A stretch of 64,000 nt of DNA from Byssothecium circinans. Its lineage: Eukaryota; Ascomycota; Dothideomycetes; Pleosporales; Massarinaceae. The translations under genes and the position numbers were made by a program. Below, one piece after another: positions 54,016 through 64,000 of the stretch (the first letter of the stretch is position 1; each line of letters begins with the position of its first letter). Under the pieces are notes generated by a model that worked only from the letters and a program-made list of their open reading frames with translations, searched no databases and was not told where the DNA came from. The stretch lies in the NCBI GenBank assembly GCA_010015675.1, contig ML976989.1, forward strand, positions 993,031 to 1,057,030, given 5' to 3'.

Positions 54016-54521
54016 GGTTGATGCTTGCTTGAGTGTCTTTGCATGTGTTGTTCTGATGTATATACTGTTATTGTCACGTTGCGATTCCCCCGGCATCTTC
54101 GTCGATTTTGCGAGGAGTTGGATACAGGATTCTTGTTTGTTTGTTTTGTTTTTTGTTCGTTCGACATTGAGACGCTAGATGTTAGTTGTATAATTTATAA
54201 GCTCGTGTTTTGTATGTAGAAAGCATAGTTTATCTGCAGTCTCGTCAACTTCGTGGATTCATTTGGAGTATCTGAAGACAGACCATCTAGTGAAATTATT
54301 TCCAACGCCGAATCAAAACGCCATGCAGTCTCAGGTCCAAAGTCTGCTGCGACTCCCGAAGACCATATTCGCGCAGGATTATCATAACTTTTGACCTTGC
54401 ACTCTCCCAAAGTAACCCAAACTCCATCCGTAGCCATGCCATGGGTATCTGAATTTCGCCACACGTAAAACCCTCATGCTTATTCTCCAAGAGCCCAATC
54501 CCCAAGCTCTTGACCCATCGC
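54016..54521. other. 3' flanks of two convergent genes
   Basis: 506 bp of GT-rich DNA (54015-54180) and non-coding sequence; nothing recognised. Confidence 0.4.
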
Positions 54522-55026
54522 TCAGTCGCCCGACGCGCAACCCCGACATCCGCAATTCACGCATTGAATATCCTGACCCTCCTTCAGCGTAGCCTTCGGC
54601 ACGCGACAAATACACGTCGATCGAAAGTTCGTCTCCTTAGTCTGAATGCAGCGCGTGCAGCACAACTATCCACTCATTAGCATGCCTCTCCGCACTCCCC
54701 AGAAAACCAATCCCACATACCTTCTCGTAGCCCTGCTTCTTCCACTTGGCGATAAGCATGGGATCCGCATACCCGTTTTTGAGTAGCCAGTCGTACAGCT
54801 GGCGACTAATGGCCTCCTTCTCGTAGTACAGGTCGTAGATGTAGCGCGAGCGCTGGTGTGTGATCTGGAAGATGGGCCAGGTCATTTCGTACTTCTTTTT
54901 GCCTTCGTGGGAGGCGTTCTCGGCGTCTTTCATCTTGTTTTGGAATTCGAGGAGCGTGTCTTCGAGGTCTTCGAAGCCTTCGGGTGGGGCTTTTTTGGAG
55001 GCGCGCGCGGTGCGGACGGGCGGCAT
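54522..55026 (-). CDS. BUD31: BUD31 / G10 spliceosome protein
   Basis: A 149 aa core spliceosome component associated with the Prp19-related (NTC) complex, needed for efficient pre-mRNA splicing. Two exons: 55026-54721 and 54665-54522, intron GTATGT...GTGGATAG, phase 0. Exon 1 has [20 protein letters not shown] and the signature [20 protein letters not shown], then [20 protein letters not shown]. Exon 2 carries the zinc-binding cysteines: [20 protein letters not shown] and [13 protein letters not shown] at the terminus. Every position matches the family; yeast Bud31 is 157 aa. The start is the ATG directly before the conserved [17 protein letters not shown]. Confidence 0.97.
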
Positions 55027-55297
55027 GGTGGCGATTGGTAGATTCGTTTGATAAGAGGGGGAAACTGGGTGGCGGACTCTTCGTAATCGTAGTAGTGGGA
55101 GTTGTTTGGTCGCGTGAGGTGGTGAGTGAAGTGTGAGGGTCGTAGTTTTGCTGGGTAATTTGAATGTTCTTCTGCCTGCCCGCCAAATCAAATAGTGTAC
55201 CGCGGAAACGTAATCTCTTGGCAACGACCTCACCACCAACGACGCGCATCCTCACGGAAGCTCCGAACAACAGCCAGAGCTCCGCAACACCGCAAAC

Positions 55298-56070
55298 ATG
55301 GTCATCAATCCCACCTACCTCGCCCAGCGCACGCGTTCCTGTGAGTGAACGATATACCACGCAATTGGAGGGCATGGAGAGCTAATGTGGTCCCAGCGGT
55401 CAATTGGTCGGATGCGAAGCGGAGGGTGCTGCATAGCTACCGGGACTGGCTGCGAGCGGTGCGTTACTTCTACTATTTCTGTATACCATTTGGAAACTCC
55501 CTTCCAGTTTGGGGGGCTGTCGGACTTATGGTCAAGGTGTGGGAGAGGGAATAGGACCGTAGGAAGAGCACGGCATACGCGAACGACACCAGACGCAAGC
55601 AGGCATACTAATCATGGATGAAAACAGGCCCCCGAAGTCCAGACCATGTACTCGCTCAACCTGCCGGTATCCACGCTTCGGACAAAAGTGCGGCAGGAAT
55701 TCGAGCGGCATCGATACGTGAACCAGATAAAGACGGTGGACGTGCTACTGTTCAACAGCCACCAGGAGTTTCAGGTATGCTTTTCAGTCAACGGGTATTC
55801 CTTTAAGAAGAATGTTTTGGTCATGATCCAGTGTTATGTCCTGCTTGGAATATAAGGCTTGGGGCATGGAATACATCGGCTGACATGCATGAAGGAAACA
55901 CTCAATTACTGGAAGCAGGTCACACACGTCCTCAAATACTTCCGCGCAGAAGAGGATCCAAAGGCTAGGCTGCCGAACAACTTCATCAACGGTTTCTTGG
56001 AGGTATGCGCATACATTCACGTCACCAGCCCCTAAACTCTCAACTAACGTCTTTACAGGGCCGCAACTAG
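55298..56070 (+). CDS. complex I LYR-family subunit (NDUFA6 / NUO-14.8 type)
   Basis: A 123 aa accessory subunit of mitochondrial NADH:ubiquinone oxidoreductase that binds acyl carrier protein at the matrix side. Five exons: 55298-55340, 55397-55458, 55628-55774, 55895-56002 and 56059-56070. The last codes only Gly-Arg-Asn-stop. Key features are the LYR-type motif as LHSYRDWLRAAPEV, the block SLNLPVSTLRTKVRQEFERH with YVNQIKTVDVLLFNSHQEFQ, and ETLNYWKQVTHVLKYF. Length matches the 14.8 kDa Neurospora subunit. It diverges from BUD31 with 271 bp between start codons. Confidence 0.95.
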
Positions 56071-56228
56071 ACGCTCCATCACAAAAGTCGATGAGAAAAC
56101 TGTGTAAATAGCCTGAGACAATACCATTTCCATTTCCTTCCATTGCGCCTCTCAACCATGCCTCCTGAGAAACGCCTGAAAATGCAATGAGTGATGCTCG
56201 CCCACCCCCCTCCTCACTCCGTGGTAAT

Positions 56229-56852
56229 TTAGGTTTGCATCGTGTCGCCAAAGTGCTCGTCCCGTGCAGCGATGAACTTCTCTTCGACGACGTCGCAGAT
56301 GTCCATGAGATCATTCAAGCCCTTCTCTAATACCTTGTAGACATTCACGCCATCTACATATCGTCAGCTGACATTCTCCACCGAATTGCCGATCCAGGCA
56401 TGGAAGAAATCAAGCTCGTGACATACCATAGGTTTGGATACGGAGGTTCATCTTGTTCTCCGAAGGGTGAGGGATCGAGTACCCGCAGAACTCGACATCA
56501 GGGCTAGATACCATCAGCTCCCGCTCTAATACCTTTCACACACACGTAGATGAGAGTTCTACAGCTGGAGATTTAAGACGTACTTCTTCATGATGACGTA
56601 TCGCAGCGCATTTCCCAGCGTGTGGTCCTCTCCGTCGAACTGGAAAGAAGCTGCCGTATCAGTTGCGCCTGCCAACTTTCCGTCCGTTAGTAAAGTGTTT
56701 TGTGTTGATCCTCGTTCCTATCTCTTCTTCCTTGATTCTCATCTCGAAACCCTGCCCTTGGGACAACGTACCACTCGTATCCGATCGCGGTCTGTAGCTT
56801 CATTGATCTCGCCGCGATCTACGATGACCTCGTCCTCGACTTGTTCCGGCAT
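56229..56852 (-). CDS. RPC19: RNA polymerase I/III shared subunit AC19
   Basis: A 124 aa alpha-like subunit common to RNA polymerases I and III, partner of AC40 in the assembly platform. Four exons: 56852-56772, 56675-56584, 56503-56427 and 56353-56229, with phases 0/2/1 all satisfied. Joined exons read [60 protein letters not shown] and [13 protein letters not shown]. These are almost identical to yeast Rpc19. The N-terminal acidic leader is shorter than in yeast (142 aa). The gene is head-to-head with HIS3 over 408 bp. Confidence 0.97.
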
Positions 56853-57260
56853 ATCGTCTCTGTCTCTTTTTGCTTCAAACCCTTTTGTTCTCCTCCCGCG
56901 GTTGGTTGCTGTCCGGGATTATTATATCAGGTCCTCGTGAATGCGGCGTTGTCGGAATATCGAAAATTTGAAGATGCGACTTTGCGCTGGTTGGTCGAGC
57001 AGGCCAAACTTTTTCTCCAGCCTTGCCAAGATTTCCGCTGACTGAGTGACGTGGGGGAGGGGCATACGGACGAATCACCGACACTCCGATTCCGCTTTCT
57101 GAATTCTAGCTTGACGTCTGCTCATTATTTTCTTCTGCCCATCAGACGGAAAACAACCGCCAACCTTCAATTGACCGACACCAATTCCACACGTCATCCT
57201 CTAACCTATCACTCGAAGAACTACAACAACAAAAAACCACACAGCGCCATCTCCGCCACC
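56853..57260. promoter_or_regulatory. shared divergent promoter RPC19 / HIS3
   Basis: 408 bp. Near 57039-57053 the sequence CTGACTGAGTGACGTG holds two overlapping one-mismatch versions of the Gcn4/CPC1 element TGA(C/G)TCA, as might be expected upstream of a histidine-biosynthesis gene. A CA/CAA-rich leader (57150-57260) precedes the HIS3 ATG, which sits in a good context (GCCACCATGCCG). Confidence 0.5.
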
Positions 57261-58034
57261 ATGCCGCGCACCTGCACCCTCAACCGCGACACCAACGAGA
57301 CCAAAATCCAAGTCTCCCTAAACCTCGACGGCGGCGAGCTCCCCCCCTACGAACCCAGCGACTTCTGGGCCGCGCACGACGCCAAGGCCCCCAACGGCGA
57401 AGGCTCGAAGCTCGACACAGACCACGCGACGCAAAAATCCACCAGCCAGGAAATCCAAGTCGACACAGGCATCGGTTTCCTAGACCACATGATCCACGCG
57501 CTGGCCAAGCACGCAGGCTGGAGTTTAAAGATACGGTGTAAAGGCGACCTGCACATCGACGACCACCACACGAGCGAAGATGCGTTTCTGGCGCTCGGCG
57601 GGGCGTTCAAGAATGCACTGCAGGGATCCACGGGGCTGGCGAGGTTCGGATATGCGTATGCGCCGCTGGACGAGGCGTTGAGTCGCGCGGTGATTGATTT
57701 GAGTAATCGGCCGTTTGCGGTGGTGGAGTTGGGGCTGCGGAGGGAGAGGATCGGGGATTTGAGTACGGGTATGTGGGATTCCCTTGAGTATCTGTGGCAG
57801 GGATGATTTGTGGGATGATACTGACGTGTTGGGGTAGAAATGATTCCTCATTGCCTTCAATCGTTTGCTCAGGCTTCGGGTACTACGCTCCATGTTGACT
57901 GTATCCGTGGCGAAAACGATCATCATCGCGCTGAATCTGCGTTCAAGGCTCTTGCTGTTGCGATACGGCAAGCTACCACGGTAGTTAAGCAATGGGAGGG
58001 GGATGTTCGTAGTACAAAAGGAGTATTATATTAA
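57261..58034 (+). CDS. HIS3: Imidazoleglycerol-phosphate dehydratase
   Basis: A 234 aa enzyme converting imidazole-glycerol-phosphate to imidazole-acetol-phosphate, the sixth step of histidine biosynthesis. Two exons: 57261-57768 and 57838-58034, intron GTATGT...GGGGTAG, phase-consistent. The duplicated metal-binding motifs are [20 protein letters not shown] in the first half and [20 protein letters not shown] in the second. The segments [18 protein letters not shown] and [20 protein letters not shown] are equally diagnostic, and it ends STKGVLY as in other fungi. Stand-alone gene, not fused to other his activities. A short poly-Pro/acidic insertion (about residues 30-60) is the only length difference from yeast His3. 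Confidence 0.98.
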
Positions 58035-59814
58035 TCGCTTCCAAGGGCGTGGGTGTGGTCGTAGAATAAGGCATCTCGACGAACCATACGAGCGGGATGA
58101 GCCTTGTATGCGGGAGTTTCGTCGAGAAGAAATGGGGTTTTGGGGCGCTTGATTCAACCCCTGCGATGGTGAGCCCTTGCGATGGAGGGGTGCTGGGTGT
58201 TGGGTGCTTAGATGGCGGGCTGAGCTCAAAACCGACGAAAACCAACATGTCAACATGTACAGGACATGGAAACAGCCACCATCATCCACCTCCCGTGATA
58301 GACAGATAGACTAGACAAAACAAAACAAAAGATACCAACACAACACAACACACCTCTACCACTTCACCACTGAAATACTGTGTTGTGCCATATAGATCCA
58401 AAAAGAGTTAAAACAACCCAAGCAATATCTACCGCAAAGTTCAAACACACTACCCAAAACATAACCTCCCATCACCGACCAAGACCCCCTCTATACACGC
58501 CCCAGGACCTGCTTTCCCCACCGCACATACACGTTCTCGCAAAACACCGCATGAAACAGAATTCCAAACCCGGCGCTATCCATTCACGCACACATCACCA
58601 ATAAAAAAAAAACAGCCCAGATCACACAAATCACAACTTCAAAGCAAGAAGTCAAAACATCATAATTCCGCTACCAGCTACCCGCTATCCGCTAATTGCA
58701 CAGAACCCTCCCTCCCGAGAGTCCCAACTAAGTAGCAGTCCATCCAGCCCAGCACGAAAAGGGAGAAAGGAGCCATGATCCGCCAAGGGCTAAAGTAAAG
58801 GACAGTACCATGTATCGATGCATCCCGCTCCGCTGATTCGCTAAGGAGGGGACGGTAAGAAAGGAATAAAAGAAGGAGACCTGCCCGGCTGGGGAAATCA
58901 TTAAGCCGGGACCGACGGACCGCAATAACGCAAGAGAAGAAATCAAACCCCGAGATCATCGCAAAAAGATCTTTCGTACACTGGTAATTCAGGTGGGGGG
59001 AGTCCGTTGTCGTCGAGGGGAGATCAAGGAGTTGGGAAGCTGGATGATGCTAGGCTAATCTCAAACCAGAGGCGAGATCAAGCTATTCTCAAACCAAAGG
59101 CGAGATCAAGCGAATCTCGAACCAGAGGCGAGATCAACACAATCTCAAACCAAAGGCGAGATCAAAGCCAAACTCAAACCAAAAGCGAGATCAGAGCCAA
59201 CCTCAAACCAAAAGCGAGATCAGACTCAACCTCAAACCAAAGCAAGATAGCAGACAAACAAACAGACAAAAAGAGGACGAGCCGATACAAGCCCAATCCT
59301 CCCACCACACCACCGTCGCACCATAAAAGGAAATTAAAAAGAAAACAAGAAAGAAGACGAACAAAGTAAAGCAGGCCCAAAAGACGCCATGTATACACAG
59401 GAAGAGGCATACAATATAAGCAGAGGCCACCAACACCCACGCTATCCAGTAACCCAGATCTTCAACCACATGCGCCAGAAATGCCCGCATTAAAGAAGAT
59501 GAAGCAGGGAGAGACAGTTCATAGCGCCGTAAGGAGCCAGCCAGCCGAGGTGTTACTCGTTTGAGTAACCATGGGTATCATATTCGTGACGTTCGTTAGG
59601 GGACCCCAAAATGGTGGTCCAAAGTCGTTGAAGAAGGTCGAATGAGAAGAAGGGTGCATTGTCGTAATTGCTGAGGATAATGTGATGGAGCAAGATGAAT
59701 AGAAGGATGATGGTCCGTCTAGGAGTAGTCTATCCAGAAGACAAGACAAAGTGATCCGAGAGCATCCAGAACATAAGCCACGTATGGAATAGACAAAAGT
59801 CCCAATAACATCAT
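58035..59814. other. 1.78 kb non-coding block with a minisatellite
   Basis: Between the convergent HIS3 and forkhead genes. A/C-rich low-complexity DNA (58310-58660) is followed by ordinary sequence, the 28-bp tandem array (59056-59250), and another A/C-rich stretch to 59420. No gene seen; the forkhead 3' UTR probably extends into it. Confidence 0.5.
59056..59250. repeat. 28-29 bp tandem minisatellite, about 7 copies
   Basis: Unit approximates GCGAGATCAAxxxxxxCTCAAACCAAAG. GCGAG (or GCAAG) phases at 59072, 59100, 59128, 59156, 59185, 59214 and 59242 give a period of 28, 28, 28, 29, 29, 28. The variable six to eight bases sit between GATCAA and CTCAAACC. Confidence 0.9.
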
Positions 59815-62082
59815 CTAGAATCGTGACGTCGAGCTGCGGGTAAGACCAGGCCTAGACACGGGTCGAGACACCTTCTGGGGAGAGCCGTTCGGCGCAACAC
59901 CCGAGGGCCTTGCACCAATCTTCTGAAAGCCTTGAAGCAGGTCAATGCCAGGCTCAGACTCATCGCTATGCAAAAGACGGAAAATTTCATCGTCATCATC
60001 GTTGCGTTCCTTCCGAGCCGGGGCAGTGAATGTCTGAGGCGGGACAATGCCAGCACGACTGTTCTCCTTGTCCAAAGTGGGAAGATCGGAGTCAAACGAG
60101 GTGGAGGTGGGTGCCTTGAGGATGGGAGCCTTCAATGGCGACTGGATACGAGTCGGCGAAAGTGAGGGAATGTTCAAGAACGACGAGGCCAACTTCCAGT
60201 TCGGCGTGGGCGAGTTCATCATGCCATTTCCTTTGGTGCCCGTGATATCGGCGAGGATACTTGTAGATGTGGCAGCGCGTTCAAGACGAGGCCTCTTTGC
60301 AGACGGCCTGACTGGGCTCTCCTGGTAGTCAAAGTCGCCGAAGATGTCAAAGGTGTTCTCGAAGCCATGTCCGACAAGGTTCATGCTGTCCTCGTTGGGT
60401 ACGCTTACAGCCGGGCTCCAGCTCTTATTGTCGAGCCATGACGAGTCGACCAGCATGGCTAGGCTCTTGTCAGGAGAGCCGCCAACCAACTCGCGCATTT
60501 TATTCCTGTGATTGCGTAGGTTAGTGTTGGGAGAGGCCGACGCCGGCGGCAATGCGGGTCGCTTGAAGACAATTGCAGGCGTCAGAGGATCATGCATCTT
60601 CTCGCTAGAGCGGAAAGGCGAGGAGATGAGCGATGCACCGCTTGGCTGCTTCATAAAAGGTCGCGTCTTAGTCGGGGAGTCATAAGATGAACCTCTAATG
60701 CGAGCAATCTCAAGCTCAGCACGTCCACGCTTGATGCTGGGGCGGTCAGGATCTGCGTCTGAAGTAAGAAGAGGTCCAGCCGGGTTGCCCTTGATCGCAG
60801 ATGATTCAATAGACGAATAGTAGCCGCTGTCGCCGAGGCCGTTGAACTTGCGCTTGCGTCCACCAGACCGGCTGGACGGGAAGCGAGGTACATCACGTGG
60901 CGGAGTGTCGTCTCGCAAGGAGCGCGACACCGGCGGCGGAGGTGATGAGTGGATTTCAGCCGGCGGAGGTGAGGATGGGATTTGACGTGGCGGCAGCATC
61001 GCTCCAGGTTCATGACCATCATGGGCAGCCGGGTCCGAGCACGGAATGGTGGCGTCTGATGACAGCTCAGTCTCCTCCGGGAACTTGCTAGAATCGAAGC
61101 CCTTGCTGGAGCTCAGGGGAGGAAGATTGTTGGAGGAAGTGCTTGGTCGGGCCATGTCGCTGGGGTATGCTGGCACAAACCCATCTGGGTTAGTGGGCCG
61201 GCGGTTGGACTTGATCTTGTAGTACTGTTTCTCAAAGCCGGGGTTGATGACCCAATAATGTCCTTTTCCGGGGTCATCCTTGGGGCGCTCTTGCTTGGAG
61301 AAGGACTTGCTGAGGGAGAGGTTGTGGCGGATGCTGTTCTGCCATCCAGTATCTTGGGTGTTGCGGTAGAATGCGAACGAATCGGAGATCCACTTATAGA
61401 TCTGGGCCAGAGTCAGACGTCGATACGGCGCGCGCAGGATCGCCATGCCGATGAGATTTGCGTAGCTGAAGGGAGGTTTCGTGCCATCGTCGTCTACAGT
61501 CGGCATCTCGTCTGGCTCCGGTAAAGGCTCATCGTCCTCAGTTGTCGGTACTTCTTGCCGCACCTTTTGCTTCTTGCTGCGGTCGCGGAGAGGTGCCGAT
61601 TCTATTAACGCGCGCTTGTTTCCTGGTTTGACTGGCGGATTGGCTGCCGGAACTGCGGAAAGAGTCTCAGGCGCTGAATACGCGTTCTCTTTATCGAATT
61701 GCGAGGGGAAGCTAGCAAAGAAGTGCGGCTTCCCACCCATCAACTGCGACGTTGGCACAGAAGGCGGTGCTCTCTTCATTGGCGCGTCGGTTTCGAAGTA
61801 CTGCTCTTGCGGCGGGGGAATGTTCACGGTATTGAGGCCCTTCTCGACGAGCGCGGCGGGAGGGGGCGAGCTGGAGACGTGACGGGTCTTTCGCGGCGAC
61901 GCCTCGCGGGGAAATGCCGTCGGCGGCGGCGCTAGAAGGGTGTGGGAGTCGGATGACACGTCGGTGACGGAAGGGAAGGCGTCCAGGTAGTACTGCGGAA
62001 AGGCTTGGAGGTCCTGGTGGTTCGGAGGGGGGAGGTCGTCTTGAAAAATCTGCAGCGGCGCCTGTCGACGCGTTGCAGCCAT
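59815..62082 (-). CDS. forkhead (winged-helix) transcription factor, Fkh/Sep1 type
   Basis: Single-exon 755 aa nuclear protein. The forkhead DNA-binding domain spans about residues 202-300: KPPFSYANLIGMAILRAPYR, RLTLAQIYKWISDSFAFYRN, GWQNSIRHNLSLSKSF (recognition helix) and KGHYWVINPGFEKQYYKIKS. It is preceded by a disordered, Pro-rich region with a basic cluster (LRDRSKKQKVRQ). It is followed by a long Ser/Pro-rich tail with many SP/TP sites, as in cell-cycle forkheads (yeast Fkh2, fission yeast Sep1/Fkh2). No FHA domain is visible, which favours the Sep1-like or Fkh-without-FHA branch over Fkh1/2 proper. The start is at ATG 62082, since the three codons upstream begin with GTG. Confidence 0.93.
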   Translation of the reverse strand: MAATRRQAPLQIFQDDLPPPNHQDLQAFPQYYLDAFPSVTDVSSDSHTLLAPPPTAFPREASPRKTRHVSSSPPPAALVEKGLNTVNIPPPQEQYFETDAPMKRAPPSVPTSQLMGGKPHFFASFPSQFDKENAYSAPETLSAVPAANPPVKPGNKRALIESAPLRDRSKKQKVRQEVPTTEDDEPLPEPDEMPTVDDDGTKPPFSYANLIGMAILRAPYRRLTLAQIYKWISDSFAFYRNTQDTGWQNSIRHNLSLSKSFSKQERPKDDPGKGHYWVINPGFEKQYYKIKSNRRPTNPDGFVPAYPSDMARPSTSSNNLPPLSSSKGFDSSKFPEETELSSDATIPCSDPAAHDGHEPGAMLPPRQIPSSPPPAEIHSSPPPPVSRSLRDDTPPRDVPRFPSSRSGGRKRKFNGLGDSGYYSSIESSAIKGNPAGPLLTSDADPDRPSIKRGRAELEIARIRGSSYDSPTKTRPFMKQPSGASLISSPFRSSEKMHDPLTPAIVFKRPALPPASASPNTNLRNHRNKMRELVGGSPDKSLAMLVDSSWLDNKSWSPAVSVPNEDSMNLVGHGFENTFDIFGDFDYQESPVRPSAKRPRLERAATSTSILADITGTKGNGMMNSPTPNWKLASSFLNIPSLSPTRIQSPLKAPILKAPTSTSFDSDLPTLDKENSRAGIVPPQTFTAPARKERNDDDDEIFRLLHSDESEPGIDLLQGFQKIGARPSGVAPNGSPQKVSRPVSRPGLTRSSTSRF

Positions 62083-64000
62083 GGCGAACACGACGGCAAC
62101 CGTCCGTAGACGCTTCGTATATATGCTGTGGACGCTTTGACGCGTGAATTCGCGTTAATCTTTGCGCTCTCAATGCGTGGGAGCTACGAGGCGCGGTGGG
62201 CGGCTACGTTGTTGTGGGAGATTGCGATGACGGCAGCCGAGGCAGCACGGTGAGGATGTCCGCGATAAAATGTTGTCGACAGGAAGATGGTGTAGACTAT
62301 TGTGTCGAAGCAATGCGCTGGCAGAGTTAGAAAGGAGGTGCTCGGGCTGAATACTCGGATCTTACCTGGGCTCCACGGGATGAGGCAGCGAAGAGCTCGC
62401 TTGTGCGGCGCTAATAAGGCAATCGTGACGATAGCGCGATCGCCGGCTAGCTGGGGATCAGGCGGTGAGAGCAATACTATGTAGTATGCAGTTGGGCTAT
62501 GCAATGTACGGAGTAGATGTGTAGATGGGTGGATGTTGGGGTGCGGTGTTGGTGAAGGTAAAGGCAAGCAGGTGGGTAGTGTTGGATGGAGAAGGCACGA
62601 CTGGAAGAGAAGGAGCGGAGTTTCGGTGGGCTGCAAGGGCAAGGCAAGTGGGCGTGAAGACTTGGAACGGGTGCGCTCTTGCCTTGGCGGTAAACGCAAG
62701 GCAGGAGCAAGGGAGCAGTGCCCAATCAGACAGTGTCTCTGGTCTAGCCCAAAGCCAGGTATGACGCGCGATGGAAGGAACCGCCAGTGATCGAAGGAAG
62801 GAACCACCGTGCCACCAAAGGAGGTAGTCGCGGTGAGGTGGGGCGTCTGATGTGAGTCCGACGGTACAAATGCACGTTGGCAGTAGCTGCACTGGTCGTA
62901 CAAGCTAACCGACACGAAATGCCATCCTCCATCCACTGCCTACCACCTCTTTCCTTCACCCGTTTATAGCACACACAGCGTGTATCAGTCTCCTCAACGC
63001 GTGCGCTTCACGAACACATCGCGACCTTCCTTCACATCTGCACTTCATCCGGTCAACGTGACAGTACGACAAACCACCAACCCACAGCCTATCATCCCAA
63101 CCGCGCTGCGAACGACGGGCGGTGCTGAAACACCATCAATCCAGGCCAAACCTGCAGCTCAACGCGGTCCATCCCAGCTGAGCTGACGGCTCCACCAACC
63201 AAGCGACTCCACGCATCTCGCCGCCGGGATCTACCTTTGCCCGTCTAATCAAATCCGTGCTCAGGATGCCCATCGCATGCAACCCGATATCACTCGGCAG
63301 ATGCGAGTCCTGTGCGTGCGGTTAAGGCCGTGAGTCACCGAGTTCGCAGTTGGGTGGAAAGGCGTGTCGAATTGATTTGATGCATGAGGGGGGCGCAAGG
63401 TGGTGTACCTGCGTGCACTCATGCGAGGGGCACAGTTTCTCCCCCGTCTGATGTTTGCTCATGTTCTTCAGCTCCCATGGCCAAAAAGCGTCGTGCGCCG
63501 TGTCAAATCTGTCGATCTGCCTGGCCTGGGCTGGCACGGAGAATAGCCCGACAACTAAATTTGGTATCTACGACGCGGGGCACTCTGCTATCTACGCACA
63601 GTATCGGAGGGCCGGATATAAATCTCCCCAAAACTGCCTCCTTACCCGAAAGGTGCACGAACTCACATGATGAAAGATCACCTTACACATGCGCAATCCC
63701 CATCCATCACGCCTTCAAATTTCGTTCCTTCCCGGACCGTCTGGACAAGGCTGACCATGGATGTAAGTCATTCACAACGTCATATGCCCATTCCGCAATC
63801 TCTCCTCATTCCGACCGGAGATGGTCTGGACTCACAATCTTGTAATTCTCCGATTACAGGGCTATCGATTATCGAACTATCGGATCATGACTAGATTTAA
63901 CAGTTCAATTGCAATCGCTTCACATGTTCCATCATCAAAAAGCCTTGAAGTGCAATGCCAAAGTTCTACAGTCTTCATTTTCTTTGTTCCCTCTGACGAG
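62083..64000. other. 1.9 kb without a supported gene
   Basis: This is the forkhead upstream region and beyond. Frames at 62184-62936 (minus) and 63384-63845 (plus) are long but repeat-poor, Pro/Ser/His/Arg-biased and without motifs, and I regard them as chance frames. A gene entering from the right edge cannot be excluded. Confidence 0.4.

Noticed and set aside
62184..62936. 250-codon minus-strand frame upstream of the forkhead gene
   Set aside because: Low-complexity His/Pro/Ser/Leu translation with overlapping long frames in other phases; looks like promoter DNA read by chance.
63384..63845. 153-codon plus-strand frame near the right edge
   Set aside because: No recognisable domain or splice context; composition like the surrounding non-coding DNA.
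1..64000. CRISPR arrays, operons, Shine-Dalgarno sites, insertion sequences
   Set aside because: The DNA is eukaryotic nuclear; the tandem arrays seen are a minisatellite and protein-coding duplications, and no transposase, reverse transcriptase or terminal inverted repeats were recognised.

Overview
The window is eukaryotic nuclear DNA from a filamentous ascomycete (Pezizomycotina). Three things show this: compact genes with many 45-60 bp introns that carry GTAAGT-like donors and CTAAC/CTGAC branch sites; fungal-specific gene families (LaeA-like methyltransferase, SEC72, PHO88, RPF1, imidazoleglycerol-phosphate dehydratase); and several large NLR-type genes of the kind found in moulds. A dothideomycete is a reasonable guess but cannot be proved from this sequence.

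Layout. 0-6.3 kb: the 5' part of a LaeA-like methyltransferase runs off the left edge, followed by a gene-poor 1.9 kb. Glycyl-tRNA synthetase (-) and the ribosome-assembly factor RPF1 (+) then diverge from a 0.3 kb promoter. 6.6-30.5 kb: mostly accessory. It holds a decayed gene, a divergent pair of orphan genes, a PAP2 lipid phosphatase, a membrane protein with a PAN/apple-like ectodomain, two orphan proteins, a giant TPR/low-complexity/subtilisin protein, an SDR, a copper amine oxidase, a broken STAND-type gene with WW-like repeats, and a coiled-coil orphan. 30.8-33.1 kb: a mitochondrial carrier and SEC72. 33.6-34.7 kb: a diverged three-copy non-coding repeat. 34.8-50 kb: an NLR-rich block. 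It contains an eight-exon alpha/beta-hydrolase-like / degenerate NACHT / ankyrin / ZZ protein, an orphan with an in-frame stop, an ankyrin-subtilisin protein, PHO88, a PD-(D/E)XK-like protein and an ankyrin relic. 51.7-62.1 kb: a mucin-like membrane protein, then a tight housekeeping run (BUD31, NDUFA6-type complex I subunit, RPC19, HIS3), a 28-bp minisatellite and a forkhead transcription factor. 62.1-64 kb shows no gene.

How the genes fit together. The housekeeping genes (translation, rRNA assembly, polymerase I/III, splicing, ER translocation, complex I, histidine synthesis) form small divergent pairs and are not an operon-like unit. The accessory genes look like turnover material of fungal non-self-recognition systems. 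Two intracellular subtilisin domains are each attached to a repeat domain (TPR or ankyrin), in the same 30 kb as an NLR, a broken STAND gene and ankyrin debris. Gene models were assembled by hand from reading frames and splice signals. Splice phases were checked for every multi-exon gene given with confidence above 0.8.
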